Source: Rhodobacter sp.
GTDB taxonomy: Bacteria > Pseudomonadota > Alphaproteobacteria > Rhodobacterales > Rhodobacteraceae
Length of the DNA: 33,702 bases
Assembly (NCBI GenBank): GCA_022824145.1
Contig: JAJEAY010000214.1
Location: 1 to 33,702 of the forward strand
Direction: 5' to 3'
A program made the translations under genes and the position numbers. The notes under the pieces were generated by a model. The model was not told the origin of the DNA. It made no database searches and saw only the letters and a program-made list of their open reading frames with translations. Below are positions 18,391-27,249 of the stretch, one piece after another; the stretch's first letter is position 1; each line of letters opens with the position of its first letter.

Positions 18391-18418
18391 CTTTCCACAC
18401 ACACTTCAGGGTGGAAGG
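18391..18418. terminator. Possible bidirectional hairpin between convergent genes
   Basis: CTTTCCAC (18391-18398) pairs with GTGGAAGG (18411-18418), allowing one G-T pair, around a 12-nt loop. It lies between the rhomboid gene and the convergent 199-codon gene. There is no U-run on either side, so termination is only a guess from position. Confidence 0.3.
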
Positions 18419-18434
18419 GGCACAGCTAAGGCAT

Positions 18435-19034
18435 CTAGATCGCGTATAGCTGATCGTTGAGATTAATCCAGCTTTCGCTGAGCATTAAGCGAACTAGTTC
18501 AACCGGCATGCATGCCCATTGTGCAACATCATCTGGTGTGCGGCATTCGTCTTTAACCGCTTGACGCGCTATAGTAAGAGCGGCTTTTGGCATTAGCAAC
18601 GGTAGCGACTGATATAATGCGAGTCTGTCTGTTGCAGCTTGGAGATCTGCCAAGCCGTAGATTTCGCTTGAAAGAGGACCGACCAGTTTGTCCAACAGTT
18701 GGCTGACCTCATTTTCGGTGTTGGTCTTTACCGGTTTTTGGTCGAAGATATGAATCAATTCCTTCACTGCGATTACGCGCTGCCACTCACACGACACATT
18801 TGACGAATAACCGACCTGTGTCACCAAGATGGGTTCTCCATAAGGAACCTTATGATAAGTGAACTGGTGGAAGATACCCCTTATCTTCGTGGGATCAGTA
18901 TCAATCTCATATAGAAAAATTTCATCCTGTGCGCTCTGCGCCTTGATCTGATCAACGATGCTATCGACCTCAACAGGCAGTTCCGTGACCTGGGAAAAAT
19001 GCTCAATGAGTTCACGCAACATATTGTGCCCCAT
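18435..19034 (-). CDS. Putative degenerate ImmA/IrrE-like protein (199 aa)
   Basis: Not a gene I can name. Two blocks resemble ImmA/IrrE-type zincins: 'QRVIAVKELIHIFD' (85-98) aligns with their 'R.T.AHELGH..' helix, and 'TDRLALYQSLPLLMPKAAL' (135-153) with their '.N.FA..LLMP' segment, followed by 'DDVAQWACMPVELVRLML' as a C-terminal helix. The metal motif is changed: HExxH reads KELIH (K91, E92, H95), so zinc binding and proteolysis may be lost. No membrane segment or signal peptide is seen. Codons are AT-richer than in the flanking genes (many TTT, ATT, GAT, TAT), suggesting transfer. Start is 19034 or the in-frame ATG at 19022, which has GGGG 8 nt upstream. It follows a 73-codon gene, with a hairpin between. 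Confidence 0.7.
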   Translation of the reverse strand: MGHNMLRELIEHFSQVTELPVEVDSIVDQIKAQSAQDEIFLYEIDTDPTKIRGIFHQFTYHKVPYGEPILVTQVGYSSNVSCEWQRVIAVKELIHIFDQKPVKTNTENEVSQLLDKLVGPLSSEIYGLADLQAATDRLALYQSLPLLMPKAALTIARQAVKDECRTPDDVAQWACMPVELVRLMLSESWINLNDQLYAI

Positions 19035-19044
19035 AATGACGAAA

Positions 19045-19064
19045 GGCCCGGCATAACCCGGGCC
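19045..19064 (-). promoter_or_regulatory. Perfect GC hairpin just upstream of the 199-codon gene
   Basis: GGCCCGG (19045-19051) and CCGGGCC (19058-19064) form a perfect 7-bp stem with a 6-nt loop. On the minus strand it is followed by TTTCGTCATT and then, 10 nt after the stem, by the ATG at 19034. It could be a leaky terminator/attenuator after the 73-codon gene or a structure that limits translation of the next gene. Confidence 0.6.
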
Positions 19065-19094
19065 AATTCAACCTATTGCTATGATTGTCGGATA

Positions 19095-19316
19095 TCAACC
19101 CAACAAGGCGCGTTTTTCCAGCCCTGTAGACGGTCCCCGACTTGGTGTCCCACTTTCCCATGCGGCCATAGCTTTGCGCAGGGCATCCGCGGCCGCTTCA
19201 CCAAGCGATCCGGCAGACAACTCCCCCCCGGTACCGGGGAACAGTTTCAGGTTCACCAACCTATTGTCTCCACCAAAAAGCAGAGAATTAAGCTTCTGTT
19301 TGCCGCACTCATTCAT
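19095..19316 (-). CDS. Small orphan protein (73 aa)
   Basis: An unrecognised reading frame on the same strand and 60 nt upstream of the 199-codon gene. The ATG at 19316 has a good Shine-Dalgarno (GGGAGAGCGG, 3 nt of spacer after it), which supports translation; a TTG at 19331 extends the frame by five codons but lacks a site. The sequence has a Lys/Leu-rich N-terminus ('MNECGKQKLNSLLFGGD'), an Ala-rich helix ('EAAADALRKAMAAWESG') and a flexible Gly/Pro/Ser tail. It is soluble, with no HTH evident. As the first gene of a pair it may encode a partner of the downstream protein; no function is proposed. Confidence 0.6.
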   Translation of the reverse strand: MNECGKQKLNSLLFGGDNRLVNLKLFPGTGGELSAGSLGEAAADALRKAMAAWESGTPSRGPSTGLEKRALLG

Positions 19317-20337
19317 AGTCCGCTCTCCCAAAGGCTACTGCGCACCACACTCGATCTGAGGTGCGCTTTGTATCACTGCGCTGACTAATACGTCGAAGAT
19401 CTTACAATGGCACAATCTCAATTTCAAGGACTTTCGTCGATTCGCGCCATTTTTGCATGTTGCAACTCATATACCTTGATCACAAGCCGGGAATCAACGC
19501 CGAAATATCAATGATTCCCGTTGGTTTGGGCGCATGTTATGGCTTGGCCCGCCTGCACACAAAGGATTTCTGTCCGGACGGACGGTCCATTTATTCGTCG
19601 TGAAAGGGAGCACAACCGTGCCTGGAGCGGCAAGGTGGCCACGACCGGTTGCGTATCGGGCCTAGTCGAACTTCCTTCCCCGCTTCTCAAGTGCGTGCCG
19701 CGGCAGTCCCGCCTACGCGATTCTGCCACAGAAGAAAGTCGCGTGAACGGCACAAGATGCGCCAAGGCATCTTGAAATCACTGCCCTTTCGACTGCATGT
19801 CATTGTGCTGTTTTCGTCCGGTGTTGCCACATTCGGGATGCATGCAAATGGCAGGCGCGCATTTTTCTCGGGCAGTGAGCCATGCCTGTGCACAACGCCA
19901 TACCTGCAACACGGCTCCCTGTTTGGCAAGCAAAGCCATGATACCTTGAATTTCAGGCGGCGACAGCATTCCAGAGTTCCATGGCAATGAAAGCCCTTTG
20001 CGCCGTTTTTGACTCGCGCCCGGATCGAACATTTCTCCGCCTCTCGATCCGGTTGAGGAATCAGAACATGGAATCTCCCCCGGGATCCAGACGGTCTTGG
20101 CATCCCGTGTCGCCCCTTCCGGAAGACAGCCGGAAGGCCAGATCCCAATCGCCGCAGACAGAATCCTACACTGCAGGTCGCAGAACCGTTCCAACGGACG
20201 GGTATGGCATAGGCGCAATGCCAACTCTGGCTTCCCTCTGCAAATTATGGACATATCTTCGTTGGCGGGATAAGCATCGTCCGGGAATTTAGATCACCAC
20301 CGATACCGTCCACAATTGTCCAAAGGGTCAATCCAAA
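19317..20337. other. Unexplained spacer upstream of gltX
   Basis: About 1 kb without a convincing gene. The longest frame is a minus-strand stretch of 158 codons (19778-20254) that is Cys/Arg-rich with no recognisable motif and is not called. In related Rhodobacterales, as I recall, comEC and lexA lie beside gltX; neither is visible here. The gltX promoter must lie near the 3' end, but no clear -35/-10 pair was found. Confidence 0.5.
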
Positions 20338-21729
20338 ATGGCTGATGCCAACGTGGTCACGCGAATCGCGCCGTCACCGACCGGAAACATGCACATAGGA
20401 ACAGCGCGCACGGCATATTTCAACTGGCTCTACGCACGTGGGCGCGGTGGCCGTTTCCTGCTGCGAATCGAGGACACAGACCGCCTGCGGTCAACACCGG
20501 AGGCAAGCCAGGCAATAATCCATGCGATGACATGGCTCGGCCTTGACTGGGACGAAGACGCGGTCAGCCAGTTTGCCCGTGCGGACCGCCACGTTCAGGT
20601 CGCTCACGAACTGCTCGGGAAAGGCAGGGCATTCAGGTGTTTCTCGACACAGGAAGAAATCGAGGCATTTCGGGATCGGGCAAGGAAGCAGGGACATTCT
20701 ACCATCTTCCGGTCTCCCTGGCGGAACGCTGATCCCGCAACTTATCCAGACGCTCCGTTCGCAATCCGGATCAAGGCCCCGTTGGACGGAGTGACCGTCA
20801 TCCGCGACAGGGTGCAGGGTGACGTAAAGGTGAGGAATTCCGAACTCGATGATATGGTGTGCCTCCGGTCAGACGGAACGCCAACCTACATGCTGGCCGT
20901 CGTCGTCGATGACCATGACATGGGGGTGACTCATGTGATCCGCGGTAGCGACCATCTGACAAACGCTGCCCGGCAGACGGTGCTGTATGATGCGATGGGC
21001 TGGGACATGCCGGTCTGGGCGCATATCCCTCTGATTCACGGACCGGATGGAAAGAAACTGTCGAAACGCCACGGTGCGCTTGGGGTTCAGGAATACCAGG
21101 CGATGGGCTTCACAGCGGCGGCGATGCGCAACTATCTGGCTCGGCTGGGATGGAGCCACGGAGACAGCGAGTTCTTCACCGACGCCCAGGCGATGGAGTG
21201 GTTCGATCTGGACGGAATCGGAAAGTCACCGGCCAGAATCGATTTCAAGAAGCTGGAGCACCTTTCTGGCCGCCATATCGCAGCCACTGATGATGCCGCA
21301 TTAATGTCCGAAATCGAACAGTTTCTGGCCATTTCCGAGGAGCCGGAACTCAACGAACGCCAGCGCGCCGGGCTGCTCAGTGCGATTTATTGTCTCAAAG
21401 ACCGAGCGCGAACCCTGCCGGACCTTCTGGAGAAGGCCTATTTCATTCTTTCTGAGCGGCCGTTTTCGGTCGAGTCAATCGATTCGGTTTCCAACGGAAT
21501 ACTGACCGATTTGACGCTGCGCCTGCAAAATGCTAGATGGGACCGTGACACGCTAGACCGGGTTGTGGCCGAGTTGGCAGAGGTGCGGAGCATCAAGCCT
21601 GGCAAGGTAATGCAACCGCTTCGAGTGGCCCTTTCCGGAGGCGGCGTGTCTCCAAGCGCATTTGACATGATGCTCGTGATCGGCCGTGACGAGACACTTC
21701 TGCGGCTGAGCGACGCAACAGAGCATTGA
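20338..21729 (+). CDS. gltX: Glutamyl-tRNA synthetase (GltX)
   Basis: A 463-residue class Ib aminoacyl-tRNA synthetase charging tRNA-Glu. The nucleotide-binding signature is '[15 protein letters not shown]' with HIGT at 19-22, followed by '[10 protein letters not shown]'; the second signature is 'KLSKR' at 240-244. The C-terminal 150 residues form the helical anticodon-binding domain, ending '[24 protein letters not shown]'. Length fits bacterial non-fused GluRS. Many alphaproteobacteria carry two GltX copies, one tuned to tRNA-Gln for the GatCAB route; which type this is cannot be told by eye. The citrate synthase gene follows at about 78 nt on the same strand. Confidence 0.96.
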   Translation: MADANVVTRIAPSPTGNMHIGTARTAYFNWLYARGRGGRFLLRIEDTDRLRSTPEASQAIIHAMTWLGLDWDEDAVSQFARADRHVQVAHELLGKGRAFRCFSTQEEIEAFRDRARKQGHSTIFRSPWRNADPATYPDAPFAIRIKAPLDGVTVIRDRVQGDVKVRNSELDDMVCLRSDGTPTYMLAVVVDDHDMGVTHVIRGSDHLTNAARQTVLYDAMGWDMPVWAHIPLIHGPDGKKLSKRHGALGVQEYQAMGFTAAAMRNYLARLGWSHGDSEFFTDAQAMEWFDLDGIGKSPARIDFKKLEHLSGRHIAATDDAALMSEIEQFLAISEEPELNERQRAGLLSAIYCLKDRARTLPDLLEKAYFILSERPFSVESIDSVSNGILTDLTLRLQNARWDRDTLDRVVAELAEVRSIKPGKVMQPLRVALSGGGVSPSAFDMMLVIGRDETLLRLSDATEH

Positions 21730-21807
21730 AAGCAATGTTTGAATGGATCCCTGCACCCGCGGGTCCGGCCGTCCAAAGGGCAGGAGCTCGCCATGAAAGG
21801 AAACCGG

Positions 21808-23100
21808 ATGACCGACAGAACGACCGCGACGCTTCGGATCGGAGACACAGAACTTGAACTCCCGATGCTCTCTCCAGCCGCAGGTCCGGATGTAATCGAC
21901 ATCCGTAAACTTTATTCCGAAGCGGGGCTGTTCACCTACGATCCTGGATATACGTCGACGGCAAGCTGCGATTCGACGATAACGTTCATCGATGGAGAGC
22001 AGGGCGTCCTGCTGCACCGTGGGTATCCGATCGACCAGCTGGCGGAACGTTCGCACTATCTCGAAGTCTGCTACCTGCTTCTATACGGCGAACTGCCGAC
22101 CGGCCCGCAGCTCGAGGATTTCGAGAACCGCGTGACAAGCCATACGATGCTGCACGAACAGATGCAGTATTTCTATCGGGGTTTCCGGCGCGATGCGCAT
22201 CCGATGGCGATCATGGTTGGAGTCGTTGGCGCGATGAGTGCGTTCTATCATGACTCGACTGACATAAGGGATCCCTGGCAACGCGAAGTCGCATCGATAC
22301 GGATGATCGCCAAGATGCCGACGATTGCTGCATGGGCATACAAGTACCACATCGGCCAACCGTTCATTTACCCCCGCAACAACATGGATTACGCGTCGAA
22401 CTTCCTGCAGATGTGCTTTGCCGTTCCCGCTGAGGATTACGTGATCGATCCGATCCTTGCCCGAGCAATGGACCGGATATTCACGCTTCACGCCGACCAC
22501 GAGCAGAACGCTTCCACCTCCACAGTTCGTCTAGCGTCTTCGTCCGGAGCCAATCCGTTTGCCTGTATCGCGGCGGGCATCGCCAGCCTCTGGGGACCGG
22601 CCCACGGCGGCGCGAATCAGGCTTGCCTGGAGATGCTGGGGGAAATCGGCTCAACCGACCGAATCCCGGAATTCATCAGCCGCGCCAAGGACAGGAACGA
22701 TCCGTTCAGGCTTATGGGCTTCGGGCATAGGGTCTACAAGAATTTCGATCCGCGGGCCAAAGTGATGAAGCAGTCGGCCGATGAGGTGCTCGAACTGCTG
22801 GGCATCGATGACAATCCAAAGCTGCAGGTCGCGAAGGAACTTGAGAAACAGGCGCTGTCCGACCCGTATTTCGCCGAGAAGAGACTGTTTCCGAACGTCG
22901 ACTTCTACTCGGGAATCATCCTTGAGGCGATGGGCTTTCCGACCTCGATGTTCACGCCAATTTTTGCGCTGAGCCGCACCGTCGGCTGGATCTCGCAGTG
23001 GAAAGAGCAGTTGGAAGATCCCGCGCATAGGATCGGCCGCCCGCGCCAGCTATACCAAGGCGCGACCCATCGCGACTACGTCAACGTGGAAGACCGCTGA
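21808..23100 (+). CDS. gltA: Citrate synthase (type II)
   Basis: A 430-residue citrate synthase condensing oxaloacetate and acetyl-CoA at the entry of the TCA cycle. The catalytic residues are H266 ('AHGGANQA'), H307 ('[14 protein letters not shown]') and D365 ('VDFYSG'), matching the hexameric Gram-negative type. The N-terminus '[19 protein letters not shown]' has the small beta domain of that type. I chose the ATG at 21808 (AAAGGA 6 nt upstream) because alphaproteobacterial homologues start with 'MTD'; an ATG at 21793 with GGAG upstream would add five residues and cannot be excluded. It lies downstream of gltX. Confidence 0.96.
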   Translation: MTDRTTATLRIGDTELELPMLSPAAGPDVIDIRKLYSEAGLFTYDPGYTSTASCDSTITFIDGEQGVLLHRGYPIDQLAERSHYLEVCYLLLYGELPTGPQLEDFENRVTSHTMLHEQMQYFYRGFRRDAHPMAIMVGVVGAMSAFYHDSTDIRDPWQREVASIRMIAKMPTIAAWAYKYHIGQPFIYPRNNMDYASNFLQMCFAVPAEDYVIDPILARAMDRIFTLHADHEQNASTSTVRLASSSGANPFACIAAGIASLWGPAHGGANQACLEMLGEIGSTDRIPEFISRAKDRNDPFRLMGFGHRVYKNFDPRAKVMKQSADEVLELLGIDDNPKLQVAKELEKQALSDPYFAEKRLFPNVDFYSGIILEAMGFPTSMFTPIFALSRTVGWISQWKEQLEDPAHRIGRPRQLYQGATHRDYVNVEDR

Positions 23101-23197
23101 ACTGCATCCGGATCACCGAATCCTGAACGACCTGCAATCGCCAGCTAGAACCGCGTGTCTGACGCCCGCGCTTTTCAAGGCGCAGTGAAGCAGAATG

Positions 23198-23974
23198 TCA
23201 GCGTCCCTCGAAACTCGGCTTCCGTTTTTCGAGGAAGGCCAATACGCCTTCCTGGAAATCCCGGGACTTTCCGCACTTGCCCTGCAGCCGGGCTTCAAAC
23301 GCGAGTTGTTCGTCGAGGGTGTTCTGGAAGGTCTCCCGCAGGGCCCGCTTGGCGCTCGCGTAAGCAAGAGTTGGACCTGAAGCGAGCTTTTTGGCGCGGG
23401 TGCGCCAGTGATCAGCGAAACTTTCGTCCGGAACCGCTTCCCAGATCATGCCCCAGTCAGCTGCCTGCTGGGCGCTGACCGGCTCAGCGAACAGGGCGGC
23501 CCCCATTGCTTTGGCAAAGCCCATGCTCCTCGGCATCCAATACGTTCCGCCAGCATCGGGAATCAGCCCAATGCGGGCGAAGGCCTGCAGGAAGACAGCC
23601 GATTCCGTGGCGATCACCACGTCCGCCGCCAGTGCGACATTTGCCCCTGCCCCCGCCGCAGTGCCGTTGACAGCAGCGATTGACGGAATCGGGCAATCGT
23701 AAATCGCGCGCAGGAGCGGCTCGTATTCGTCCCTCAGCGTGCGTTCCAGATCAATGTTCGCTAAATTGGCCCGGTCGCCCAGATCCTGTCCCGAACAGAA
23801 AGCCCGTCCCTCGCCGGTCAGGACCAAGGCACGGGCCACCTGCCCGGCCTCACGCACCGCATGCAGGAGTTCGGCTCGCATCTGAACGTTCAGCGCATTC
23901 ATCACTTCTGGGCGATTCAGTGTCAGAGTCGCGAGGCCGTCACTTATTTCGAGCCGGATTGTCTGGTAGTCCAT
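23198..23974 (-). CDS. paaG: Enoyl-CoA hydratase/isomerase, PaaG-like
   Basis: A 258-residue crotonase-fold protein. 'FCSGQDLGDR' (59-68) and 'NGTAAGAGANVALAADV' supply the oxyanion hole, and D140 in 'GLIPDAGGTYWMPR' corresponds to the single catalytic Asp of PaaG (ring 1,2-epoxyphenylacetyl-CoA isomerase) rather than the Glu pair of a classical hydratase. The start at 23974 has GGAAA upstream; a longer frame overlaps the ccmH end. No other paa gene is in the window. As I recall, Rhodobacterales often carry this gene between gltA and ccmH, so its job may be general acyl-CoA isomerisation and the symbol is tentative. It is last in the minus-strand ccm run, 72 nt after ccmH. Confidence 0.88.
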   Translation of the reverse strand: MDYQTIRLEISDGLATLTLNRPEVMNALNVQMRAELLHAVREAGQVARALVLTGEGRAFCSGQDLGDRANLANIDLERTLRDEYEPLLRAIYDCPIPSIAAVNGTAAGAGANVALAADVVIATESAVFLQAFARIGLIPDAGGTYWMPRSMGFAKAMGAALFAEPVSAQQAADWGMIWEAVPDESFADHWRTRAKKLASGPTLAYASAKRALRETFQNTLDEQLAFEARLQGKCGKSRDFQEGVLAFLEKRKPSFEGR

Positions 23975-24046
23975 GTCATTTCCAGTTCGCAGCTGCTTTG
24001 GAGCGAACATAGCCTTGACCGCCGCGAGCGGAAAGGGAGCCATCGG

Positions 24047-24496
24047 TCACTCTTCAAGAATTTCCTTCAGTCGAGCTTCTTCGTCTTCGGATAGATTCTC
24101 CCCACGCCCTTGGAGGTTGCTACGTCGGCGCAGGTAGACAGCCGAAACGCCGAGCGCGGCGACCAGCATGGCAGGCCCAGCTAACCAAAGGGCGAGGTTG
24201 GAACCAGTGCCAGTGGGTCGGAGCAGCACGAATTCGCCGTAACGGTCAACCACGTAGGCAATGACCTCCCGGTCACTGTCGCCCGCAACCAGCCTCTCGC
24301 GCACAAGAAGCCTGAGATCACGGGCGAGATCAGCGTTTGACTCGTCAATCGATTCGTTTCGGCAGACCATACAGCGAAGTCCTTTGCTGAGACTTCGGGC
24401 CCGCGCCTCCAACGCAGGATCCTCAAGAATCTCGTCAGGCTCCACGGCCCACACGGGTGCTGCCAATAGGCAAAGGATCAGAATCAGCGGCTTCAT
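24047..24496 (-). CDS. ccmH: Cytochrome c maturation protein CcmH (thiol-reductase subunit)
   Basis: A 149-residue membrane-anchored thioredox protein. A signal peptide (1-17, 'MKPLILILCLLAAPVWA') leads to the periplasmic helical-bundle domain with the redox pair C42-x2-C45 in 'LRCMVCRNES' (usual form LRCxxCQN.S; Arg replaces Gln). One membrane helix lies at about 103-122, followed by a short acidic cytoplasmic tail. It keeps apocytochrome c haem-binding thiols reduced and works with CcmF in haem ligation. Its ATG overlaps the ccmF stop (ATGA, 24493-24496), so the two are translationally coupled. The CcmI-type TPR domain is not fused here. Confidence 0.94.
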   Translation of the reverse strand: MKPLILILCLLAAPVWAVEPDEILEDPALEARARSLSKGLRCMVCRNESIDESNADLARDLRLLVRERLVAGDSDREVIAYVVDRYGEFVLLRPTGTGSNLALWLAGPAMLVAALGVSAVYLRRRSNLQGRGENLSEDEEARLKEILEE

Positions 24497-26466
24497 TCGC
24501 GCTGCGCGGCGCCTCGGGGCGTCCTTCGCGCCCCGGCAGCCACCCTGTGCCGACGGTCTGTCAGGCTCAGGCATCCGCCAAAGGCCATAATTGCGGCACC
24601 CGCCCAGATCCAGTTGGCAAACGGCTTGACATAGGTGCGAATGGCCCATCCCCCTCCAATCTGGGCATCGCCGATTACCACATATACGTCCCGAAAGGAT
24701 CCACTGTCGATCGCCGCCTCAGTTGTCGGCATTCCAGCTACTGGATAGCTGCGCTTCTCCGGCAGCAGTTGGGCCAGAGTCCGTCCGTTTCTGGAAACCG
24801 TGACCTCCGCCTGCACGGCGCTGTAGTTCGGCCCCGAAACCCGTCTCACATCGTTGAGAGTGATCCCGTAGGCTCCGACAGCGTAACTCTCACCGACCTG
24901 AACGGCGCGAATATCCTCCACTTCCCATGCCATCAAGCCCGCTATTCCGAAGAGTGTCACACCGAGGCCTGCATGCGCGGCGGCCTTTCCCCAGTCAGCC
25001 CGGGGCAGCATCGCCAGACGCCTGATCCTGCTGGCTGTGTTGCCGCGGCCGGTACGAGCCGCCAACTCAGCCAACACGCCGCAAACCAACCAGACTCCGA
25101 GAGCAAGCCCGACGGGTCCAAGCGCTGACCGGCCCGTCTGGATGGCCCAAGCCAACGCACCGAACGCAAATGCCAATGCGGCAATTCCCCGGAAATTCCT
25201 GACGGACACCTTCAACCTGGCGCGTTTCCACGGCAGCACCGAACCTACGGGGAGCACAAGCGCCAGCGCAACCATGAACGGAGTGAACGCAGCATTGAAA
25301 TATGGCGCGCCAACCGAAAGCTTGCGGTCGAAAACCATTTCCGCAACCAGCGGCCATAGCGTGCCAACGAAAACGACGAAACATGCAACGGACAGAAGAA
25401 CGTTGTTGAGCACCAACGCACCCTCGCGGCTGGCCACGGAAAAAATCCCTCTTGCCTCCATCGTGTCGGCGCGAGCTGCATACAGCGCCAAAGCACCACC
25501 CATGAACACGCCAAGGATTGCCAGAATGAAAACGCCGCGGCTAGGGTCGCTGGCAAAGGCGTGGACCGATGTCAGAACCCCTGATCGAACAATGAAGGTT
25601 CCGATCAAGGAAAACCCGAAAGCAAGAATGGCGAGCAGCACGGTCCAGCTTTTCAGCGCTTCCCTTTTTTCGACCACGACAGCTGAATGCAGGAGTGCGG
25701 TGGCGACCAGCCATGGCATGAAACTCGCGTTCTCCACCGGATCCCAGAACCAGAATCCACCCCAGCCAAGTTCATGGTAGGCCCACCATGAACCAAGTGC
25801 GATTCCAATGGTGAGGAATATCCAGGCCGCAAGTGCCCACGGACGGACCCAGCGTCCCCACGCGGCGCTGACCCTCCTTTCCAGAAGCGCCGCGACGGCG
25901 AAGGAAAAGGTCATCGATAGGCCAACATACCCGAGGTAGAGAAAGGGAGGATGCAGGGCAAGGCCCGGATCCTGGAGCAAAGGATTGAGGTCCTCGCCAT
26001 TCAGGGGCGGAAACTCCAGTCGCAGGAAGGGATTGGAGGTGAACAGGATGAACGCGAGGAACGCGACGCCTATGGCTGACTGCACTGCCAGAGCGCGCGC
26101 GCGCAATCCGGCTGGAAGTCCCTTGCCGAACCACGCTGCGGAGGCACCGAAGAGCGCAAGGATCAGAACCCAAAGAAGCATCGAGCCTTCGTGGTTCCCC
26201 CAAACGCCGCTGAATTTGTAAAGCATCGGCTTGTCGGTGTGCGAATTCAGCGTAACCAGCCGGAGCGAGAAGTCCGATCCTACGAATGCGTAGGTCAGCA
26301 CAGCGAAGGCACCAAAGGTTAGGAAGAACTGGGCCGTCGCTGCCGGCTCCGCCACGGCCATCCAGGCGCGCCAGCCCTTGTGAGCGCCAATCAATGGGAC
26401 CGTAGCCTGAACCACGGCGACGGCAAAGGCGAGAATCAGCGCAAAATGGCCAAGTTCAACGATCAT
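24493..26466 (-). CDS. ccmF: Haem lyase CcmF (cytochrome c-type biogenesis)
   Basis: A 657-residue polytopic inner-membrane protein with about 15 helices. The haem-handling WWD domain is 'WGGFWFWDPVENASFMPWL' near 230-250, with the flanking 'GSWWAYHELG' segment; conserved His residues lie around it. Near the N-terminus 'LYKFSGVWGNHEGSMLLWVLIL' is another CcmF hallmark, and a periplasmic domain precedes the last helix. It attaches haem from CcmE to apocytochrome c in System I. It is coupled to ccmH by overlap and separated from ccmE by an unusually long 266-nt gap. Confidence 0.96.
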   Translation of the reverse strand: MIVELGHFALILAFAVAVVQATVPLIGAHKGWRAWMAVAEPAATAQFFLTFGAFAVLTYAFVGSDFSLRLVTLNSHTDKPMLYKFSGVWGNHEGSMLLWVLILALFGASAAWFGKGLPAGLRARALAVQSAIGVAFLAFILFTSNPFLRLEFPPLNGEDLNPLLQDPGLALHPPFLYLGYVGLSMTFSFAVAALLERRVSAAWGRWVRPWALAAWIFLTIGIALGSWWAYHELGWGGFWFWDPVENASFMPWLVATALLHSAVVVEKREALKSWTVLLAILAFGFSLIGTFIVRSGVLTSVHAFASDPSRGVFILAILGVFMGGALALYAARADTMEARGIFSVASREGALVLNNVLLSVACFVVFVGTLWPLVAEMVFDRKLSVGAPYFNAAFTPFMVALALVLPVGSVLPWKRARLKVSVRNFRGIAALAFAFGALAWAIQTGRSALGPVGLALGVWLVCGVLAELAARTGRGNTASRIRRLAMLPRADWGKAAAHAGLGVTLFGIAGLMAWEVEDIRAVQVGESYAVGAYGITLNDVRRVSGPNYSAVQAEVTVSRNGRTLAQLLPEKRSYPVAGMPTTEAAIDSGSFRDVYVVIGDAQIGGGWAIRTYVKPFANWIWAGAAIMAFGGCLSLTDRRHRVAAGARRTPRGAAQRE

Positions 26467-26732
26467 TGCATCGATGATAAGGGGTGGAACGGATTCCGCC
26501 AGATCAAATCGCCGGGCGGACGGCGAGTTACGGACGTTCCCGGCTTCGCTCGACTTTCGGCAAGCCTCCCGACCGTACAGTCTCTGCGCAGCCTGACAAT
26601 ATCCATGATCCCTCTTTTGGTTCTAGTGACATCGGGTCGACGGTCCCGCCCGACTCGAAAGCCCAGGCAGCCGGTCGCTGTTCCCGAATCCCTAACTGTT
26701 CCATCCGTTGCAGAAGAACTGACGTTGCGGAT
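26467..26732. other. 266-nt gap inside the ccmE-ccmF run
   Basis: No coding sequence is recognised between the ccmE stop and the ccmF start on the minus strand. The ccmF start lacks a clear Shine-Dalgarno. The gap could hold a secondary promoter or a small deletion scar. Confidence 0.4.
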
Positions 26733-27176
26733 CTATCCACCCGGCTCCTTATAGACTCCCTGCTCCTTCAGCGCGTCCACAACTTCACGGGGCATATAGG
26801 TCTCGTCATGTTTGGCAAGGATTTCAGTGGCCTGGAAGGTTCCATCGATCAACCTGCCGGTCCCGATCATGCCCTGACCTTCCTTGAACAGGTCAGGAAG
26901 CACACCTGAAAACGACACTGCAACCGTAGCGCCGCCGTCCGTAACCGAGAAAGTAACGGCCCCCTCCTGCCCGCGCACCAGCGTGCCTTCCTCGACAAGT
27001 CCGCCCAACCGAAAGATCTCGTCAGGCGCAGGTGGGCGATCCGTTACCTGTGTTGGCGAGTGGAAGAAATTGATGCCGTCGCGCATGGCGTAACCAATCA
27101 GCCCGGTCGCGAGGGCGAGGGCTACAGCGGCGATTAGAATCACCTGGATACGCCGCCGTTTCCGGAGCCCCATCAT
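26733..27176 (-). CDS. ccmE: Haem chaperone CcmE
   Basis: A 147-residue periplasm-facing haem chaperone. A cationic N-terminus ('MMGLRKRRRIQ') and one membrane anchor (about 10-30) are followed by the OB-fold beta-barrel ('FRLGGLVEEGTLVRG', 'VTFSVTDGGATVAVSFSGVLPDLFKEGQG'). The haem-binding H123 and Y127 are present in 'AKHDETYMP'. The tail is short and lacks the long Gly/His extension of some CcmEs. The start is 27176 or the next ATG at 27173; a purine-rich GAGG lies just upstream. It lies 73 nt downstream of argC and is the first ccm gene of the group. Confidence 0.95.
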   Translation of the reverse strand: MMGLRKRRRIQVILIAAVALALATGLIGYAMRDGINFFHSPTQVTDRPPAPDEIFRLGGLVEEGTLVRGQEGAVTFSVTDGGATVAVSFSGVLPDLFKEGQGMIGTGRLIDGTFQATEILAKHDETYMPREVVDALKEQGVYKEPGG

Positions 27177-27249
27177 CGGCCTCGCTCCACCGGAACAGAC
27201 CATCCATTCAGAAATGACACGGCATCCTGAACGATTTTTGCATCCCTGT

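Noticed and set aside
19778-20254. 158-codon minus-strand frame upstream of gltX
   Set aside because: Cys/Arg-rich composition, no motif, no clear Shine-Dalgarno; more likely a chance frame in GC-rich DNA.
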